Below, piece after piece: positions 8,580 to 17,054 of a stretch of DNA of 64,000 nt. This stretch comes from Nocardioides agariphilus (GTDB lineage Bacteria; Actinomycetota; Actinomycetes; Propionibacteriales; Nocardioidaceae), in contig NZ_JADKPO010000005.1 of assembly GCF_015352445.1 (NCBI RefSeq), forward strand, positions 124,001 through 188,000, written 5' to 3'. The position numbers were made by a program, and so were the translations under genes. Position 1 is the first letter of the stretch; each line of letters starts with the position of its first letter. The notes beneath the pieces were generated by a model that saw nothing but the letters and a program-made list of their open reading frames with translations, was not told the origin of the DNA and ran no database searches.

Positions 8580-9468
8580 GTCGGCCACGAGACTGCCCGA
8601 CCAGGTCGTCATGCCGCTGCTGGACCGCATCGTGCGCGAGTCCCTCGACGAGGACTACCAGGTGGTGGCCGCGCGCAAGTCCCGCGAGCGGCCGCGCAGC
8701 TCCGCTGCCCAGAGGCCGCCCAGCCCGGGCTCTGGTCGTCCCCGCCAGGTGGCCGCCGCAGTGATGGCGGTGTTCGGGGTGCTGGTGGCGATCGCGGCGA
8801 TCCAGACATCGCGCAACGCCCCGGAAGCCAACGCCAGCATGGCCAGCCTGGTCGAGCAGGCCCAGGAGAGACGTGAAGGTCTGGCCGATCTCCAGGCCGA
8901 GCTCGACAAGCTCCGAACCTCCACCAACGCCCTGCGCGGCGACGTCGCCCAGGCGCAGGCCGACGAGCAGGCACAAGCCGCGAGGATCACCCGGCTCGAG
9001 GCACGCACCGGTGTGGGTGCCGTCAGGGGACCCGGCCTGCGTATCAGTGTCGACGACGCACCTGACGGGGATGTGTCCCAGCAGGTGCGTGACTCCGACC
9101 TGGCCACCTTGGTCGACGGGTTGTGGGACGCCGGTGCCGAGGCGATCTCGGTCAACGGCAAGCGGCTGACCAACCTCACCGCCTTCGACAACGTCGGTCC
9201 TGCCATCCACATCGCCGGCACGCCACTCGTGCGGCCCTACACGATCCTGGTGATCGGCAACCCCGACACGTTGCAGGCCGACCTGCTCGACACGACGATG
9301 GGCCAACGCTGGTTCACCCTCGTGCAGAGCCTCGGCTTCGACTACGCCGTCAAGCCTGCCGACTCCCTGAGCCTGCCGGCGGCGCGGCCGCACCGGCTGC
9401 GCGTCGTCCGACCCTTCGAGCAGACTCCCGAGCGCCCAGGCCAAGATGCGGGGGCAGGTGGGTCATGA
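8572..9468 (+). CDS. DUF881 family membrane-anchored protein, first copy
   Basis: This 298-residue DUF881 protein has a cytoplasmic N-terminus of about 60 residues. One membrane segment (VAAAVMAVFGVLVAIAAI) follows, then a coiled coil (about 90-145) and the DUF881 domain beginning near GPGLRISVDD. The family occurs in actinobacteria and Firmicutes, often beside the small basic protein; its biochemical role is unsettled, with links to cell division or sporulation. The start is the ATG at 8572, which overlaps the phosphatidyltransferase stop. The last codon overlaps the Sbp start as ATGA, so the genes form one translationally coupled operon. Confidence 0.88.
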   Translation: MPESATRLPDQVVMPLLDRIVRESLDEDYQVVAARKSRERPRSSAAQRPPSPGSGRPRQVAAAVMAVFGVLVAIAAIQTSRNAPEANASMASLVEQAQERREGLADLQAELDKLRTSTNALRGDVAQAQADEQAQAARITRLEARTGVGAVRGPGLRISVDDAPDGDVSQQVRDSDLATLVDGLWDAGAEAISVNGKRLTNLTAFDNVGPAIHIAGTPLVRPYTILVIGNPDTLQADLLDTTMGQRWFTLVQSLGFDYAVKPADSLSLPAARPHRLRVVRPFEQTPERPGQDAGAGGS

Positions 9469-9797
9469 TCGCCGCCGTTGGACTCCTGGTGGGCATCGTC
9501 TTGGGCCTGGTCTTCAAGCCGGACGTGCCAGGCGGCCTCGAGCCCTACCTGCCCATCGCCGTGGTGGCCGCGCTCGACGCGGTCTTCGGAGGCCTACGCG
9601 CCTACCTCGACGGCATCTTCGACGACAAGGTCTTCGTGGTCTCGTTCGTCAGCAACGTGGTGATCGCCGCGACCATCGTCTATCTCGGCGATCAGCTCGG
9701 CGTCGGCGGCCAGCTCTCGACCGGTGTGATCGTGGTGCTCGGCATCCGCATCTTCTCCAACGTCGCGGCGATCAGAAGACACCTTTTCCATGCCTGA
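9465..9797 (+). CDS. sbp: Small basic protein, DUF1290 (Sbp)
   Basis: This 110-residue integral membrane protein of the DUF1290/Sbp family has segments at about residues 2-17, 26-45, 55-75 and 80-100. GLVFKPDVPGGLEPYLPIA and DAVFGGLRAYLDG are strong family landmarks. The start overlaps the upstream DUF881 stop (ATGA), and the end overlaps the second DUF881 gene by 8 bases. Lying between two DUF881 genes is the conserved actinobacterial arrangement and supports a joint envelope-associated complex. Its molecular function is unknown. Confidence 0.92.
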   Translation: MIAAVGLLVGIVLGLVFKPDVPGGLEPYLPIAVVAALDAVFGGLRAYLDGIFDDKVFVVSFVSNVVIAATIVYLGDQLGVGGQLSTGVIVVLGIRIFSNVAAIRRHLFHA

Positions 9798-10536
9798 TTC
9801 CATGCCTGAGGCTCGCACGAGCCGGGGTCCGGGACGCGATCGTCTGCGCGACGCGCTCCTCCACCCAGGCCGTGGCCAGGTCGTGGTGGCGTTCCTGCTC
9901 GCGGTCCTCGGCTTCGCTGCCGTCGTGCAGGTGCGCACCACCGATGTCGACGACCGCTACACCGGACTACGCGAGCAGGACCTCGTCGACGTCTTGTCGG
10001 GGCTGGCCGGCACCTCTCAGGTGGCCCGGTCCGAGATCGCGCGGCTCGAGCAGACCAAGCGCGAGCTCCAGTCCGACTCGCAACAGCTCAGCGCCGCCCT
10101 CGAAGAGGCCCAGAAGCAGGTCGACACCCTCAACATCATGGCCGGACTGGTCCCCGTCACCGGCCCGGGCATCCGCATCACCATCACCGAGGAGACCGGG
10201 CCCGTCGACATCGACTCGGTGCTCGACACCATCGAGGAGCTGAGGTCCGCAGGGGCAGAGGCGATGCAGTTCAACGGGCAGGTCAGGGTCGTCGCACAGA
10301 CCTCGCTCGAGGACTCGGTCGGGGGTTTCTCGATCGACGGGACGGTGCTCAGCTCGCCCTACGTCATCGACGTCATCGGCGACCCGCAGGCGCTGCACGG
10401 TGCCCTCGTCTTCAGCGACGGGCCGGCATCGCAGCTGCGCGACGACGGGGCCGACGTACAGATCGACGAGCTCGAGCGCATCGACATCGAGTCCGTGGCA
10501 CCGTCGACTCGACCCGAGTTCGCCTCACCGGAGTGA
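9790..10536 (+). CDS. DUF881 family membrane-anchored protein, second copy
   Basis: This 248-residue paralogue of the protein at 8572-9468 has a single N-terminal membrane segment (about 29-47), a coiled coil (about 72-118) and the DUF881 domain (from TGPGIRITITEETGPVD onward). It starts within the end of sbp, which couples its translation to it. It is shorter than the first copy because its cytoplasmic N-terminal portion is reduced. The two copies may form a heteromer with Sbp; this is inferred from conserved clustering only. Confidence 0.88.
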   Translation: MPDSMPEARTSRGPGRDRLRDALLHPGRGQVVVAFLLAVLGFAAVVQVRTTDVDDRYTGLREQDLVDVLSGLAGTSQVARSEIARLEQTKRELQSDSQQLSAALEEAQKQVDTLNIMAGLVPVTGPGIRITITEETGPVDIDSVLDTIEELRSAGAEAMQFNGQVRVVAQTSLEDSVGGFSIDGTVLSSPYVIDVIGDPQALHGALVFSDGPASQLRDDGADVQIDELERIDIESVAPSTRPEFASPE

Positions 10537-10580
10537 CTCGGTAGGTTCTGGATACCGTCAGCGGCAACCAAGGAGACAAC

Positions 10581-10967
10581 GTGTACCCCGACGACTTGTT
10601 GTACACCGCCGAGCACGAGTGGGTGCGCAGCCCGGGCGAGACCGAGGGCTCGGTGCGCGTGGGCATCACCCACTTCGCCCAGGACGCCCTGGGCGACATC
10701 GTCTACGTGTCCCTGCCGGAGGTCGGGGAGGAGCTCCAGGCCGGCACCACCTGCGGCGAGCTGGAGTCGACGAAGTCCGTCAGCGACATCTACGCCCCGG
10801 TCTCCGGCGTCGTGGTCGCTCGCAACGAGTCGCTTGACGCCACCCCGGAGCTGGTCAACAACGACCCGTACGGCGGTGGGTGGCTCTTCGACGTCACGCT
10901 CGCCGACGCCAGCTCGCTCGACGCGCTCCTCGACTCCGCGACCTACCAGGCCGCGCTCGGAGGCTGA
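10581..10967 (+). CDS. gcvH: Glycine cleavage system H protein
   Basis: This lipoyl carrier shuttles the aminomethyl group between the P, T and L proteins of the glycine cleavage system. It has 128 residues, the usual length. The lipoylation site is K65 within ELESTKSVSDIYAP, and YTAEHEWV and GITHFAQDALGDIVYV are family hallmarks. The GTG start is preceded by AGGAG at 10571-10575. A TAGGTT element about 40 bases upstream (in GGTAGGTTC) recurs upstream of the FHA gene and may be the -10 box. gcvP lies further along the same strand; gcvT is not in the window. Confidence 0.96.
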   Translation: MYPDDLLYTAEHEWVRSPGETEGSVRVGITHFAQDALGDIVYVSLPEVGEELQAGTTCGELESTKSVSDIYAPVSGVVVARNESLDATPELVNNDPYGGGWLFDVTLADASSLDALLDSATYQAALGG

Positions 10968-11037
10968 GGCGGCGCGGCACGCCTGCGGCGAACCGCTTGT
11001 CGGATCCGCGGCTGCTGGTAGGTTCGGAAGAACCGTC

Positions 11038-11063
11038 ACCCTCAACCGTCTGGTGAGGGTTGA
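11038..11063. promoter_or_regulatory. Candidate MerR operator upstream of the FHA gene
   Basis: The sequence begins ACCCTCAACC and can pair two ways: ACCCTCA with TGAGGGT (7-bp arms, 9-bp gap) or TCAACC with GGTTGA (6-bp arms, 10-bp gap). The same ACCCTCAACC and GGTTGA recur at 13099-13117 before the second merR gene. The sharing suggests one regulator, probably one of the two local MerR proteins. No binding evidence is available. Confidence 0.5.
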
Positions 11064-11127
11064 CCCAGACAGACTCTGCCACGCCAGACCCGTCCGACCC
11101 ATCCCGAGCCGTCCCAGGAGAGCGCCG

Positions 11128-11703
11128 ATGACGTTCTGCACCGCCTGTGGCAAGCAGAACCCCGATGACGCCCGCTTCTGCTCACGCTGTGGCACCAAGC
11201 TGGTGGTCGACCACCCCGTAGCCGACGGGCCTGCCGTCAGCCCGGCCGAGGGCTTGGGCGGCAGCGCACCAGGAGCCGACGAGGCGACCGCGACGATCAG
11301 CATCGGCACCCCGCCCGAGAAGGCTGACACCTCCGATCGCCACCTGAGCCCGGTCGACGCCGCAGCGGTCGACGCACTGCCCTCCGGCAGCGCCATGCTG
11401 GTCGTGCAGAAGGGCCCGAGCGCCGGCAGCCGCTTCCTGCTCGACAAGGACGAGGTCGGTGCGGGGCGTCACAACGAGAGCGAGATCTTCCTCGACGACG
11501 TCACGGTCTCGCGTCGGCACGCAGTCTTCACCCGTGAGGGCAACGAGTTCTCGGTGGCCGACGCCGGCAGCCTCAACGGCACCTACGTCAACCGCGACCG
11601 CATCGACAAGGTCGTGCTCAAGGACTCCGACGAGGTGCAGATCGGCAAGTACCGCCTCGTGTTCTTCTCGGGCCATCCGGGCGCAGCGGCCGGCACCGAT
11701 TGA
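11128..11703 (+). CDS. Zinc ribbon plus FHA domain protein, GarA/OdhI-position regulator
   Basis: This 191-residue protein has an N-terminal zinc ribbon (CTACG and CSRCG, residues 4-25), a linker of about 70 residues and a C-terminal FHA domain (about 90-185) with GAGRHNESEI, VSRRHAVF and SLNGTYVN intact. It sits directly after gcvH, as garA does in M. tuberculosis. GarA/OdhI proteins inhibit 2-oxoglutarate dehydrogenase and glutamate enzymes when unphosphorylated. A Thr-rich stretch in the linker (DEATATISIG) could be the equivalent phospho-site, but it is not the canonical ETTS motif. The start is the ATG after CCAGGAG. A longer in-frame extension upstream is not coding-like. Confidence 0.85.
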   Translation: MTFCTACGKQNPDDARFCSRCGTKLVVDHPVADGPAVSPAEGLGGSAPGADEATATISIGTPPEKADTSDRHLSPVDAAAVDALPSGSAMLVVQKGPSAGSRFLLDKDEVGAGRHNESEIFLDDVTVSRRHAVFTREGNEFSVADAGSLNGTYVNRDRIDKVVLKDSDEVQIGKYRLVFFSGHPGAAAGTD

Positions 11704-11714
11704 TCGGGGCGACC

Positions 11715-12494
11715 GTGCCGGACAACGGGGAGGGCTCGGTCGCTCGGCCGATCACGGGCCAGGCGAACAGCCACACGGCTGGTGCGAGTGCCCGCATGAA
11801 CATCGGGCAGGTGCTCGACGAGCTGCGCCCCGACTTCCCGGGCGTCACCATCCCCAAGATCCGCTTCCTCGAGGACAAGGGGCTGATCAAGCCCGAGCGC
11901 ACGCCATCGGGCTACCGGAAGTTCTCCCGCGACGATGTCGACCGGCTGCGCTACGTCCTGCGGATGCAGCGCGACCACTACCTGCCGCTGAAGGTCATCG
12001 GCGAGCACCTCGACGCCATCGACCGCGGGCTGGCGCCCCCGCCCCTCGAGCCCGTCGTCCCCACGGTTCCGCAGGTCTCACTCGCTGCTGACGGGTTGCC
12101 GAGCGCCGCTTCCTTCAGCCGGCGCGACCAGCTGCGCCTCTCGCGCAAGGAGCTGGTCAAGATCGCCGAGATCAGCGAGGAGCTGCTCGTCGAGCTCGAG
12201 CAGTTCGGCCTGATCACCTCACTGCGCGGGACGGGCCACTACGACACCGATGCGTTGGTGATCGCCCGGACCGCCCGCGAGCTGGCCGACTTCGGTTTCG
12301 AGCCCCGCCACCTGCGGGCCTTCAAGACCGCCGCCGACCGCGAGGTCGGCCTCGTCGAGCAGGTGGTCGCGCCCCACAAGCGGGGGCGTGACACCGCCGC
12401 CAAGGCTCGCGCGGAGGAGACCGTCTCCGAGATCGCCGCGCTGTCGGTGCGGCTGCACGCGACGCTGGTGAAGTCGGGCCTCAAGCAGGGTTGA
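11715..12494 (+). CDS. MerR family transcriptional regulator, first of two
   Basis: This 259-residue regulator has a MerR winged helix at about residues 28-100 (IGQVLDELRPDFPGVTIPKI, FLEDKGLIKPERTPSGYRKF). The large C-terminal part (about 130-259) lacks Cys metal ligands, so it is not a metal sensor of the MerR/CueR kind. By position it corresponds to M. tuberculosis Rv1828. The start is uncertain: GTG at 11715 (GGGGC upstream), TTG at 11700 overlapping the FHA stop, or ATG at 11796 directly at the HTH. It likely forms one transcript with the FHA gene. An array of 12-bp repeats begins at its stop codon. Confidence 0.85.
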   Translation: MPDNGEGSVARPITGQANSHTAGASARMNIGQVLDELRPDFPGVTIPKIRFLEDKGLIKPERTPSGYRKFSRDDVDRLRYVLRMQRDHYLPLKVIGEHLDAIDRGLAPPPLEPVVPTVPQVSLAADGLPSAASFSRRDQLRLSRKELVKIAEISEELLVELEQFGLITSLRGTGHYDTDALVIARTARELADFGFEPRHLRAFKTAADREVGLVEQVVAPHKRGRDTAAKARAEETVSEIAALSVRLHATLVKSGLKQG

Positions 12495-12587
12495 CGACTG
12501 GGCTGACGACTGGGCTCGTCGCCGGCCTGATCCCTGGCCTGATCCCTGGGCTGATCCCTGGGCTGATCCCTGGGCTGATCCCTGGGC
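12492..12587 (+). repeat. Eight-unit 12-bp tandem repeat starting at the merR stop codon
   Basis: Two TGACGACTGGGC units, one diverged TCGTCGCCGGCC unit, one TGATCCCTGGCC and four TGATCCCTGGGC units follow without a gap. The first TGA is the merR stop, so seven of the eight units present a stop in the merR frame. It fills the gap before the DUF151 gene and might influence read-through or RNA structure. No known element is recognised. Confidence 0.9.
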
Positions 12588-12613
12588 TGGCCCACGCCTT
12601 CACGGTCTAGGGG

Positions 12614-12619
12614 TAGCCT
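12614..12619 (+). promoter_or_regulatory. -10 box for a leaderless DUF151 transcript
   Basis: TAGCCT lies 6 bases before the GTG at 12626, and no ribosome site is present. This geometry is typical of leaderless mRNAs in Actinobacteria. Confidence 0.5.
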
Positions 12620-12625
12620 GATTGC

Positions 12626-13099
12626 GTGCGCGAAGTGGACGTCATGGGTGTCCGGGTGGAGATGCCCTCCAACCAGCCGATCGTCTTGCTGCGCGAGGTC
12701 TCGGGGGAGCGCTACCTGCCGATCTGGATCGGCGCCGTCGAGGCGACGGCCATCGCGTTCGCCCAGCAAGGGGTCGTGCCGCCCAGGCCCTTGACCCACG
12801 ACCTGATGAAAGATCTCCTCGAGGCGATGGGCCAAGAGCTGACCGAGGTGCAGATCACCGACATGAAGGACGGCGTCTTCTACGCCAACCTGGTCTTCGG
12901 CTCGGGGGTCGAGGTCGGCGCCCGCCCCTCGGACTCCATCGCCCTGGCCCTGCGCACCGGCAGTCGCATCGTGTGCTCCGAGGAGGTGCTCGACGAGGTC
13001 GGCCTGGCCGTGCCGGCCGAGCAGGAGGACGAGGTGGAGCGCTTCCGGGAGTTCCTCGACCAGGTCACTCCCGAGGACTTCGAGCGCACCGACGGCTAA
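12626..13099 (+). CDS. DUF151 bifunctional nuclease family protein
   Basis: This 157-residue member of the DUF151 family has homologues with reported RNase/DNase activity, but the cellular role in bacteria is unclear. Landmarks are LREVSGERYLPIWIGAVEATAIA, RPLTHDLM and ARPSDSIALALRTG; the C-terminus is acidic. The GTG start has no ribosome site but lies 6 bases after a TAGCCT hexamer, so it is probably leaderless. It lies between the two MerR genes, the same order as Rv1829 in M. tuberculosis. The stop codon is part of the left arm of the palindrome at 13098-13122. Confidence 0.9.
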   Translation: MREVDVMGVRVEMPSNQPIVLLREVSGERYLPIWIGAVEATAIAFAQQGVVPPRPLTHDLMKDLLEAMGQELTEVQITDMKDGVFYANLVFGSGVEVGARPSDSIALALRTGSRIVCSEEVLDEVGLAVPAEQEDEVERFREFLDQVTPEDFERTDG

Positions 13100-13122
13100 C
13101 CCTCAACCAGAGGTTGATGGTT
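13098..13122. promoter_or_regulatory. 25-bp near-perfect palindrome, candidate MerR operator
   Basis: The arms are AACC-c-TCAACC and GGTTGA-t-GGTT around a 3-base centre, with 10 of 12 positions paired. ACCCTCAACC inside it is identical to 11038-11047. It lies about 20 bases upstream of a promoter for the second merR gene. It could also form a hairpin after the DUF151 stop, but no T-run follows. Confidence 0.55.
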
Positions 13123-13142
13123 GCGACACGCCGGGTGAGTCT

Positions 13143-13171
13143 TTGACCACCCTCAGGCTGACCCCTACGGT
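13143..13171 (+). promoter_or_regulatory. Sigma-70-type promoter of the second merR gene
   Basis: TTGACC at 13143-13148 and TACGGT at 13166-13171 are separated by 17 bases. A third ACCCTCA half-site (13149-13155) lies in the spacer, the place where MerR-type regulators usually bind. Confidence 0.5.
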
Positions 13172-13291
13172 GAACTGTCTCCGGTGTAACTCCACCGTTG
13201 TGGTCTTCCCAGGTCTACCCTGGACCAGACCGCCGCGGTTCCCCTAGGGCTACACGCTGCGGAGCAGACTTCCCGAAAGACTGGTGATCCG

Positions 13292-13888
13292 GTGAACGAG
13301 CACGAGCAGCACCCAGGGATCGACGCGGAGGCCGTGGAGGCCGCCGGTGTCGCGCAGGAGCAGGGACTGCTCTTCACCGACGACGTCTCGCCGCTGCCCA
13401 GCGACCTCGGCTACCGCGGGCCGACTGCTTGCAACGCAGCGGGCATCACCTACCGGCAGCTCGACTACTGGGCCCGCACCGGGCTGGTCGAGCCCACGGT
13501 CCGGTCCGCGACCGGCTCGGGTTCGCAGCGGCTCTACTCCTTCCGCGACATCTTGATCCTCAAGATCATCAAGCGACTCCTCGACGCCGGCATCTCGCTG
13601 CAGCAGATCCGCACCGCGGTCCAGCACCTGCGCGAGCGCGGCACCGACGACCTGACCCGCGTGACGTTGATGAGCGACGGGGCCTCCGTCTACGAGTGCA
13701 CCAGCAACGACGAGGTCATCGACCTGCTGCAGGGCGGTCAGGGCGTCTTCGGCATCGCCATCGGTGGAGTGTGGCGCGAGATCGAGGGCACGCTGGCCGA
13801 GCTGCCCAGCGAGCGCACCCTCGACGATGAGACCGCGTCCACGCCCGGTGACGAGCTCGCTGCCCGCCGGATGCGTCGTACCAGCTGA
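13292..13888 (+). CDS. MerR family transcriptional regulator, second of two
   Basis: This 198-residue regulator has a MerR winged helix at about residues 40-115 (ACNAAGITYRQLDYWARTGL, RLYSFRDILILKIIKRLLDAGI) and an alpha/beta C-terminal region (about 130-175, ending near FGIAIGGVWREIEG). By position it matches Rv1830 of M. tuberculosis, a MerR protein linked to growth and cell-wall control. No metal-binding Cys cluster is seen. It has its own promoter at 13143-13171 and an upstream palindrome, so autoregulation is likely. It ends 27 bases before a strong hairpin. Confidence 0.88.
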   Translation: MNEHEQHPGIDAEAVEAAGVAQEQGLLFTDDVSPLPSDLGYRGPTACNAAGITYRQLDYWARTGLVEPTVRSATGSGSQRLYSFRDILILKIIKRLLDAGISLQQIRTAVQHLRERGTDDLTRVTLMSDGASVYECTSNDEVIDLLQGGQGVFGIAIGGVWREIEGTLAELPSERTLDDETASTPGDELAARRMRRTS

Positions 13889-13915
13889 ACCAATCCCACC
13901 CGCCTGCTCCTCAGC

Positions 13916-13942
13916 GGCCCGCGTCGATCCAGGACGCGGGCC
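13916..13942 (+). terminator. Hairpin terminator after the second merR
   Basis: GGCCCGCGTC pairs perfectly with GACGCGGGCC around a 7-base loop. No U-tract follows, as is common in high-GC actinobacteria. It separates the merR transcript from the glycine riboswitch and gcvP. Confidence 0.65.
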
Positions 13943-14026
13943 GTCGTGCGTGCTCGGCTTCGTCGAGTCGTTGCACGCCTCGCAACAGTGCGGTGGTAAG
14001 TTCGCCCACGCAACAGCCGGCGATCC

Positions 14027-14125
14027 CGCGCGGGAGAGTCTGGACACCAGCGCCGAAGGGGCAATTCCTCCCCGGAACCTCTCAGGCACCAGGACCGCGC
14101 GGACCAGGCAGCTCTGGAGCGACGA
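14027..14125 (+). ncRNA. Glycine riboswitch, single aptamer, upstream of gcvP
   Basis: The conserved glycine aptamer blocks occur in order: CGGGAGAGTC, CGCCGAAGGGGCAA, CCCGGAACCTCTCAGGCACC, AGGACCG and CTCTGGAGCGAC. Only one aptamer is visible; many glycine riboswitches are tandem. It lies about 75 bases upstream of gcvP on the same strand and likely switches on gcvP expression when glycine is abundant. The exact ends are approximate. Confidence 0.93.
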
Positions 14126-14201
14126 GCCTCGACCACGAGTGGAGGCGAGCGTGACAGAGGGGGAGGCGACCTAGACCCGACCGTCGAGGAGCCGACCTCT
14201 C

Positions 14202-17054
14202 GTGACCGATCCGCTCGCCGTGCCCACGCCGTCCTCATCGTCCTTCGCGGACCGACACATCGGGCTGGACGCCGATGCGGTGGCCACGATGCTCGGGCGG
14301 GTCGGGTTCGCCACCATCGAGGACCTGATGGCAGCCGCCGTGCCGGGTGCGATCCGCACGGATGCGCTCGACCTGCCCGCGGCGGTCTCGGAGCACGCGG
14401 CGGCGGCCGAGCTACGCCACCTCGCCGGGCGCAACCGCCCTGCTGAGCCGATGATCGGACTGGGCTACCACGGCACCATCACCCCGGCCGTCATCCGGCG
14501 CAACGTGCTCGAGGACCCGAGCTGGTACACCGCCTACACGCCCTACCAGCCGGAGATCTCGCAGGGTCGTCTCGAAGCGCTGCTCAACTTCCAGACCGTC
14601 GTCGCTGACCTGGCGGGACTGCCCACGGCCAACGCCTCGCTGCTCGACGAGGGGACGGCGGCGGCCGAGGCGATGACGCTCGTACGCCGGGCCAACCGCA
14701 AGGCGACCGGGCCCTTCGTCGTCGATGCCGACAGCCTGCCCCAGACCATCGACGTGGTGCGCACACGCGCGGCGGCCATGGGCATCGAGGTGCTCGTGGC
14801 CGACCTCGCCGAAGGCCTGCCCGACGGCGCGCTGTCGGGCCTGCTGGTCGCCTATCCCGGCGCGTCGGGCCACGTCGTGGACCCACGGCCGCTGATCGAA
14901 GCGGCCCATGAGCGCGACGCGCTGGTCGTCGTCGCCGCCGACCTGCTGGCGCTGACGCTGCTGGAGGCACCCGGACAGCTGGGGGCCGACGTGGTGATCG
15001 GATCCTCGCAACGGTTCGGCGTCCCCTTGTTCTACGGCGGTCCGCATGCCGGCTTCATGGCCGTCGCCGACGGCCTCGAGCGACACCTGCCCGGACGGCT
15101 GGTCGGAGTGTCGGTAGACGTCGAGGGGCGGCCGGCCTACCGCCTGGCCCTGCAGACCCGCGAGCAGCACATCCGACGCGACAAGGCGACCTCCAACATC
15201 TGTACCGCGCAGGTGCTGTTGGCGGTCGTCGCCTCGATGTACGCCGTCTACCACGGTCCCGAGGGACTGCGGGCGATCGCGGCCGACCTCAACCGCAAGG
15301 CCCGTGCCCTCGCGGCGTCGCTGGACTCGGCCGGCGTGGAGGTCGTCCACCAGGAGTTCTTCGACACGGTGCTGGTCAACGTCCCCGGCCGGGCGGGCGC
15401 CATCGTGGAGGCTGCGCGCGCCGACGGCGTACACCTTCGCCTCGTCGACGACGACCACGTCGGCATCAGCATCGGCGAGACGGCCGACGGCGCGGCACTC
15501 GACGCGGTAGCGGGAGCGTTCGGGGTGACCTGGTCCGCGACCGAGCCGCGCGAGAGTCTGCCTGCGGACCTGCGACGTCACACGCCGTACCTGACCCACG
15601 AGGTGTTCTCGAGCCATCGCAGCGAGACCCAGATGCTGCGCTACCTGCGGCGGCTGAGCGCCCGCGACTACGCACTGGACCGGGGCATGATCCCGCTCGG
15701 GTCGTGCACGATGAAGCTCAACGCCACCACCGAGATGGAGCCGGTCTCGCTGCCCGGGTTCGCCGACCTGCACCCGTTCGCCCCTGCCGATGACGCCGCC
15801 GGCTACCGCGAGCTGGTCGGTGACCTCGAGTCGTGGCTGGCCGAGGTGACCGGCTACGACCGCGTCAGTGTGCAGCCCAACGCCGGGTCGCAAGGCGAGC
15901 TGGCCGGGTTGCTGGCGATCCGCGCCTACCACCGGGCGCAGGGGGACACCGCACGCGAGGTGTGCCTGATCCCCTCGTCGGCCCACGGCACCAACGCCGC
16001 CTCTGCCGTGATGGCTGGCATGCGCGTGGTCGTCGTGAAGGCCGCCGCCGACGGCTCGGTCGACCTCGACGACCTCCGCGCCCAGTGCGAGGCTCACCGT
16101 GAGGACCTGGCCGCGATCATGGTCACCTACCCCTCGACCCACGGCGTGTACGAGGACACCATCAAGGACCTGTGCGCGATCGTGCACGAGCACGGCGGCC
16201 AGGTCTACGTCGACGGGGCGAACCTCAACGCGCTCCTGGGCTACGCGCGGCCGGGGGAGTTCGGCGGTGACGTCTCGCACCTCAACCTCCACAAGACCTT
16301 CTGCATCCCCCACGGCGGAGGCGGACCCGGCGTCGGACCGGTGGGCGTCCGCGCCCACCTGGCGCCCTACCTGCCGTCCCACCCGATGCACCCCGAGCCG
16401 GAGAAGCGACACGGCATCGGCCCGATCAGTGCCGCCCCCTATGGCTCGGCCGGCATCTTGCCCATCTCGTGGGCCTACGTGCGGATGATGGGCGCCGAGG
16501 GGCTGACCCGGGCGACGGCGAGCGCTGTGCTGTCTGCCAACTACGTCGCGGCCCGTCTCGGTGAGCACTTCCCCGTCCTCTACCGCGGCGAGGACGGACT
16601 TGTGGCCCACGAGTGCATCCTCGACGTCCGCGGCATCACCAAGGACACCGGTGTGACCGTCGACGACGTGGCCAAGCGCCTCATCGACTACGGCTTCCAC
16701 GCGCCCACGATGTCGTTCCCGGTCGCCGGCACGCTGATGGTCGAGCCGACCGAGTCCGAGGACCTCGGGGAGATCGACCGCTTCTGCGACGCCATGATCG
16801 CGATCAAGGGCGAGATCGACCGCGTCGGGGCAGGGGAGTGGCCGGCCGAGGACTCCCCGCTGCGCAACGCCCCCCACACCTCGGCGGCGGTCGTGACCGA
16901 CAAGTGGGAGCGTCCCTACGACCGGGAGCTCGGAGCGTTCCCGACCGGACCCGACCCCGACAAGTACTGGCCGCCGGTCGCCCGCGTCGACCAGGCCTAC
17001 GGCGACCGCCACCTGGTTTGCTCCTGCCCGCCACCGGAGGCATTCGCTCAGTGA
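14202..17054 (+). CDS. gcvP: Glycine dehydrogenase (decarboxylating), P protein
   Basis: This PLP enzyme decarboxylates glycine and loads the aminomethyl group onto lipoylated GcvH. It has 950 residues, the normal single-chain length with fused N- and C-terminal halves. N-terminal landmarks are FADRHIGLD and [18 protein letters not shown]; in the second half, K698 in [23 protein letters not shown] binds PLP. The start is GTG at 14202. The gene follows the glycine riboswitch, which implies glycine-induced expression. Its stop overlaps the start of the serine hydrolase gene. gcvT and the lipoamide dehydrogenase gene are not in the window. Confidence 0.97.
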   Translation: MTDPLAVPTPSSSSFADRHIGLDADAVATMLGRVGFATIEDLMAAAVPGAIRTDALDLPAAVSEHAAAAELRHLAGRNRPAEPMIGLGYHGTITPAVIRRNVLEDPSWYTAYTPYQPEISQGRLEALLNFQTVVADLAGLPTANASLLDEGTAAAEAMTLVRRANRKATGPFVVDADSLPQTIDVVRTRAAAMGIEVLVADLAEGLPDGALSGLLVAYPGASGHVVDPRPLIEAAHERDALVVVAADLLALTLLEAPGQLGADVVIGSSQRFGVPLFYGGPHAGFMAVADGLERHLPGRLVGVSVDVEGRPAYRLALQTREQHIRRDKATSNICTAQVLLAVVASMYAVYHGPEGLRAIAADLNRKARALAASLDSAGVEVVHQEFFDTVLVNVPGRAGAIVEAARADGVHLRLVDDDHVGISIGETADGAALDAVAGAFGVTWSATEPRESLPADLRRHTPYLTHEVFSSHRSETQMLRYLRRLSARDYALDRGMIPLGSCTMKLNATTEMEPVSLPGFADLHPFAPADDAAGYRELVGDLESWLAEVTGYDRVSVQPNAGSQGELAGLLAIRAYHRAQGDTAREVCLIPSSAHGTNAASAVMAGMRVVVVKAAADGSVDLDDLRAQCEAHREDLAAIMVTYPSTHGVYEDTIKDLCAIVHEHGGQVYVDGANLNALLGYARPGEFGGDVSHLNLHKTFCIPHGGGGPGVGPVGVRAHLAPYLPSHPMHPEPEKRHGIGPISAAPYGSAGILPISWAYVRMMGAEGLTRATASAVLSANYVAARLGEHFPVLYRGEDGLVAHECILDVRGITKDTGVTVDDVAKRLIDYGFHAPTMSFPVAGTLMVEPTESEDLGEIDRFCDAMIAIKGEIDRVGAGEWPAEDSPLRNAPHTSAAVVTDKWERPYDRELGAFPTGPDPDKYWPPVARVDQAYGDRHLVCSCPPPEAFAQ

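Noticed and set aside
6623-12587. The 12-bp tandem repeats as a CRISPR array
   Set aside because: Units are 12 bp without spacers, partly coding, and no cas genes are present.
13098-13122. The palindrome after DUF151 as an ordinary terminator
   Set aside because: The 3-base loop and lack of T-run are poor for termination, and the same sequence recurs upstream of the FHA gene, favouring an operator. A dual role is not excluded.
14412-17012. Long antisense open frame opposite gcvP (over 850 codons)
   Set aside because: It mirrors the codon structure of gcvP, is rich in His, Arg, Gln and Gly without domains, and has no ribosome site. High-GC genes commonly produce such shadows.
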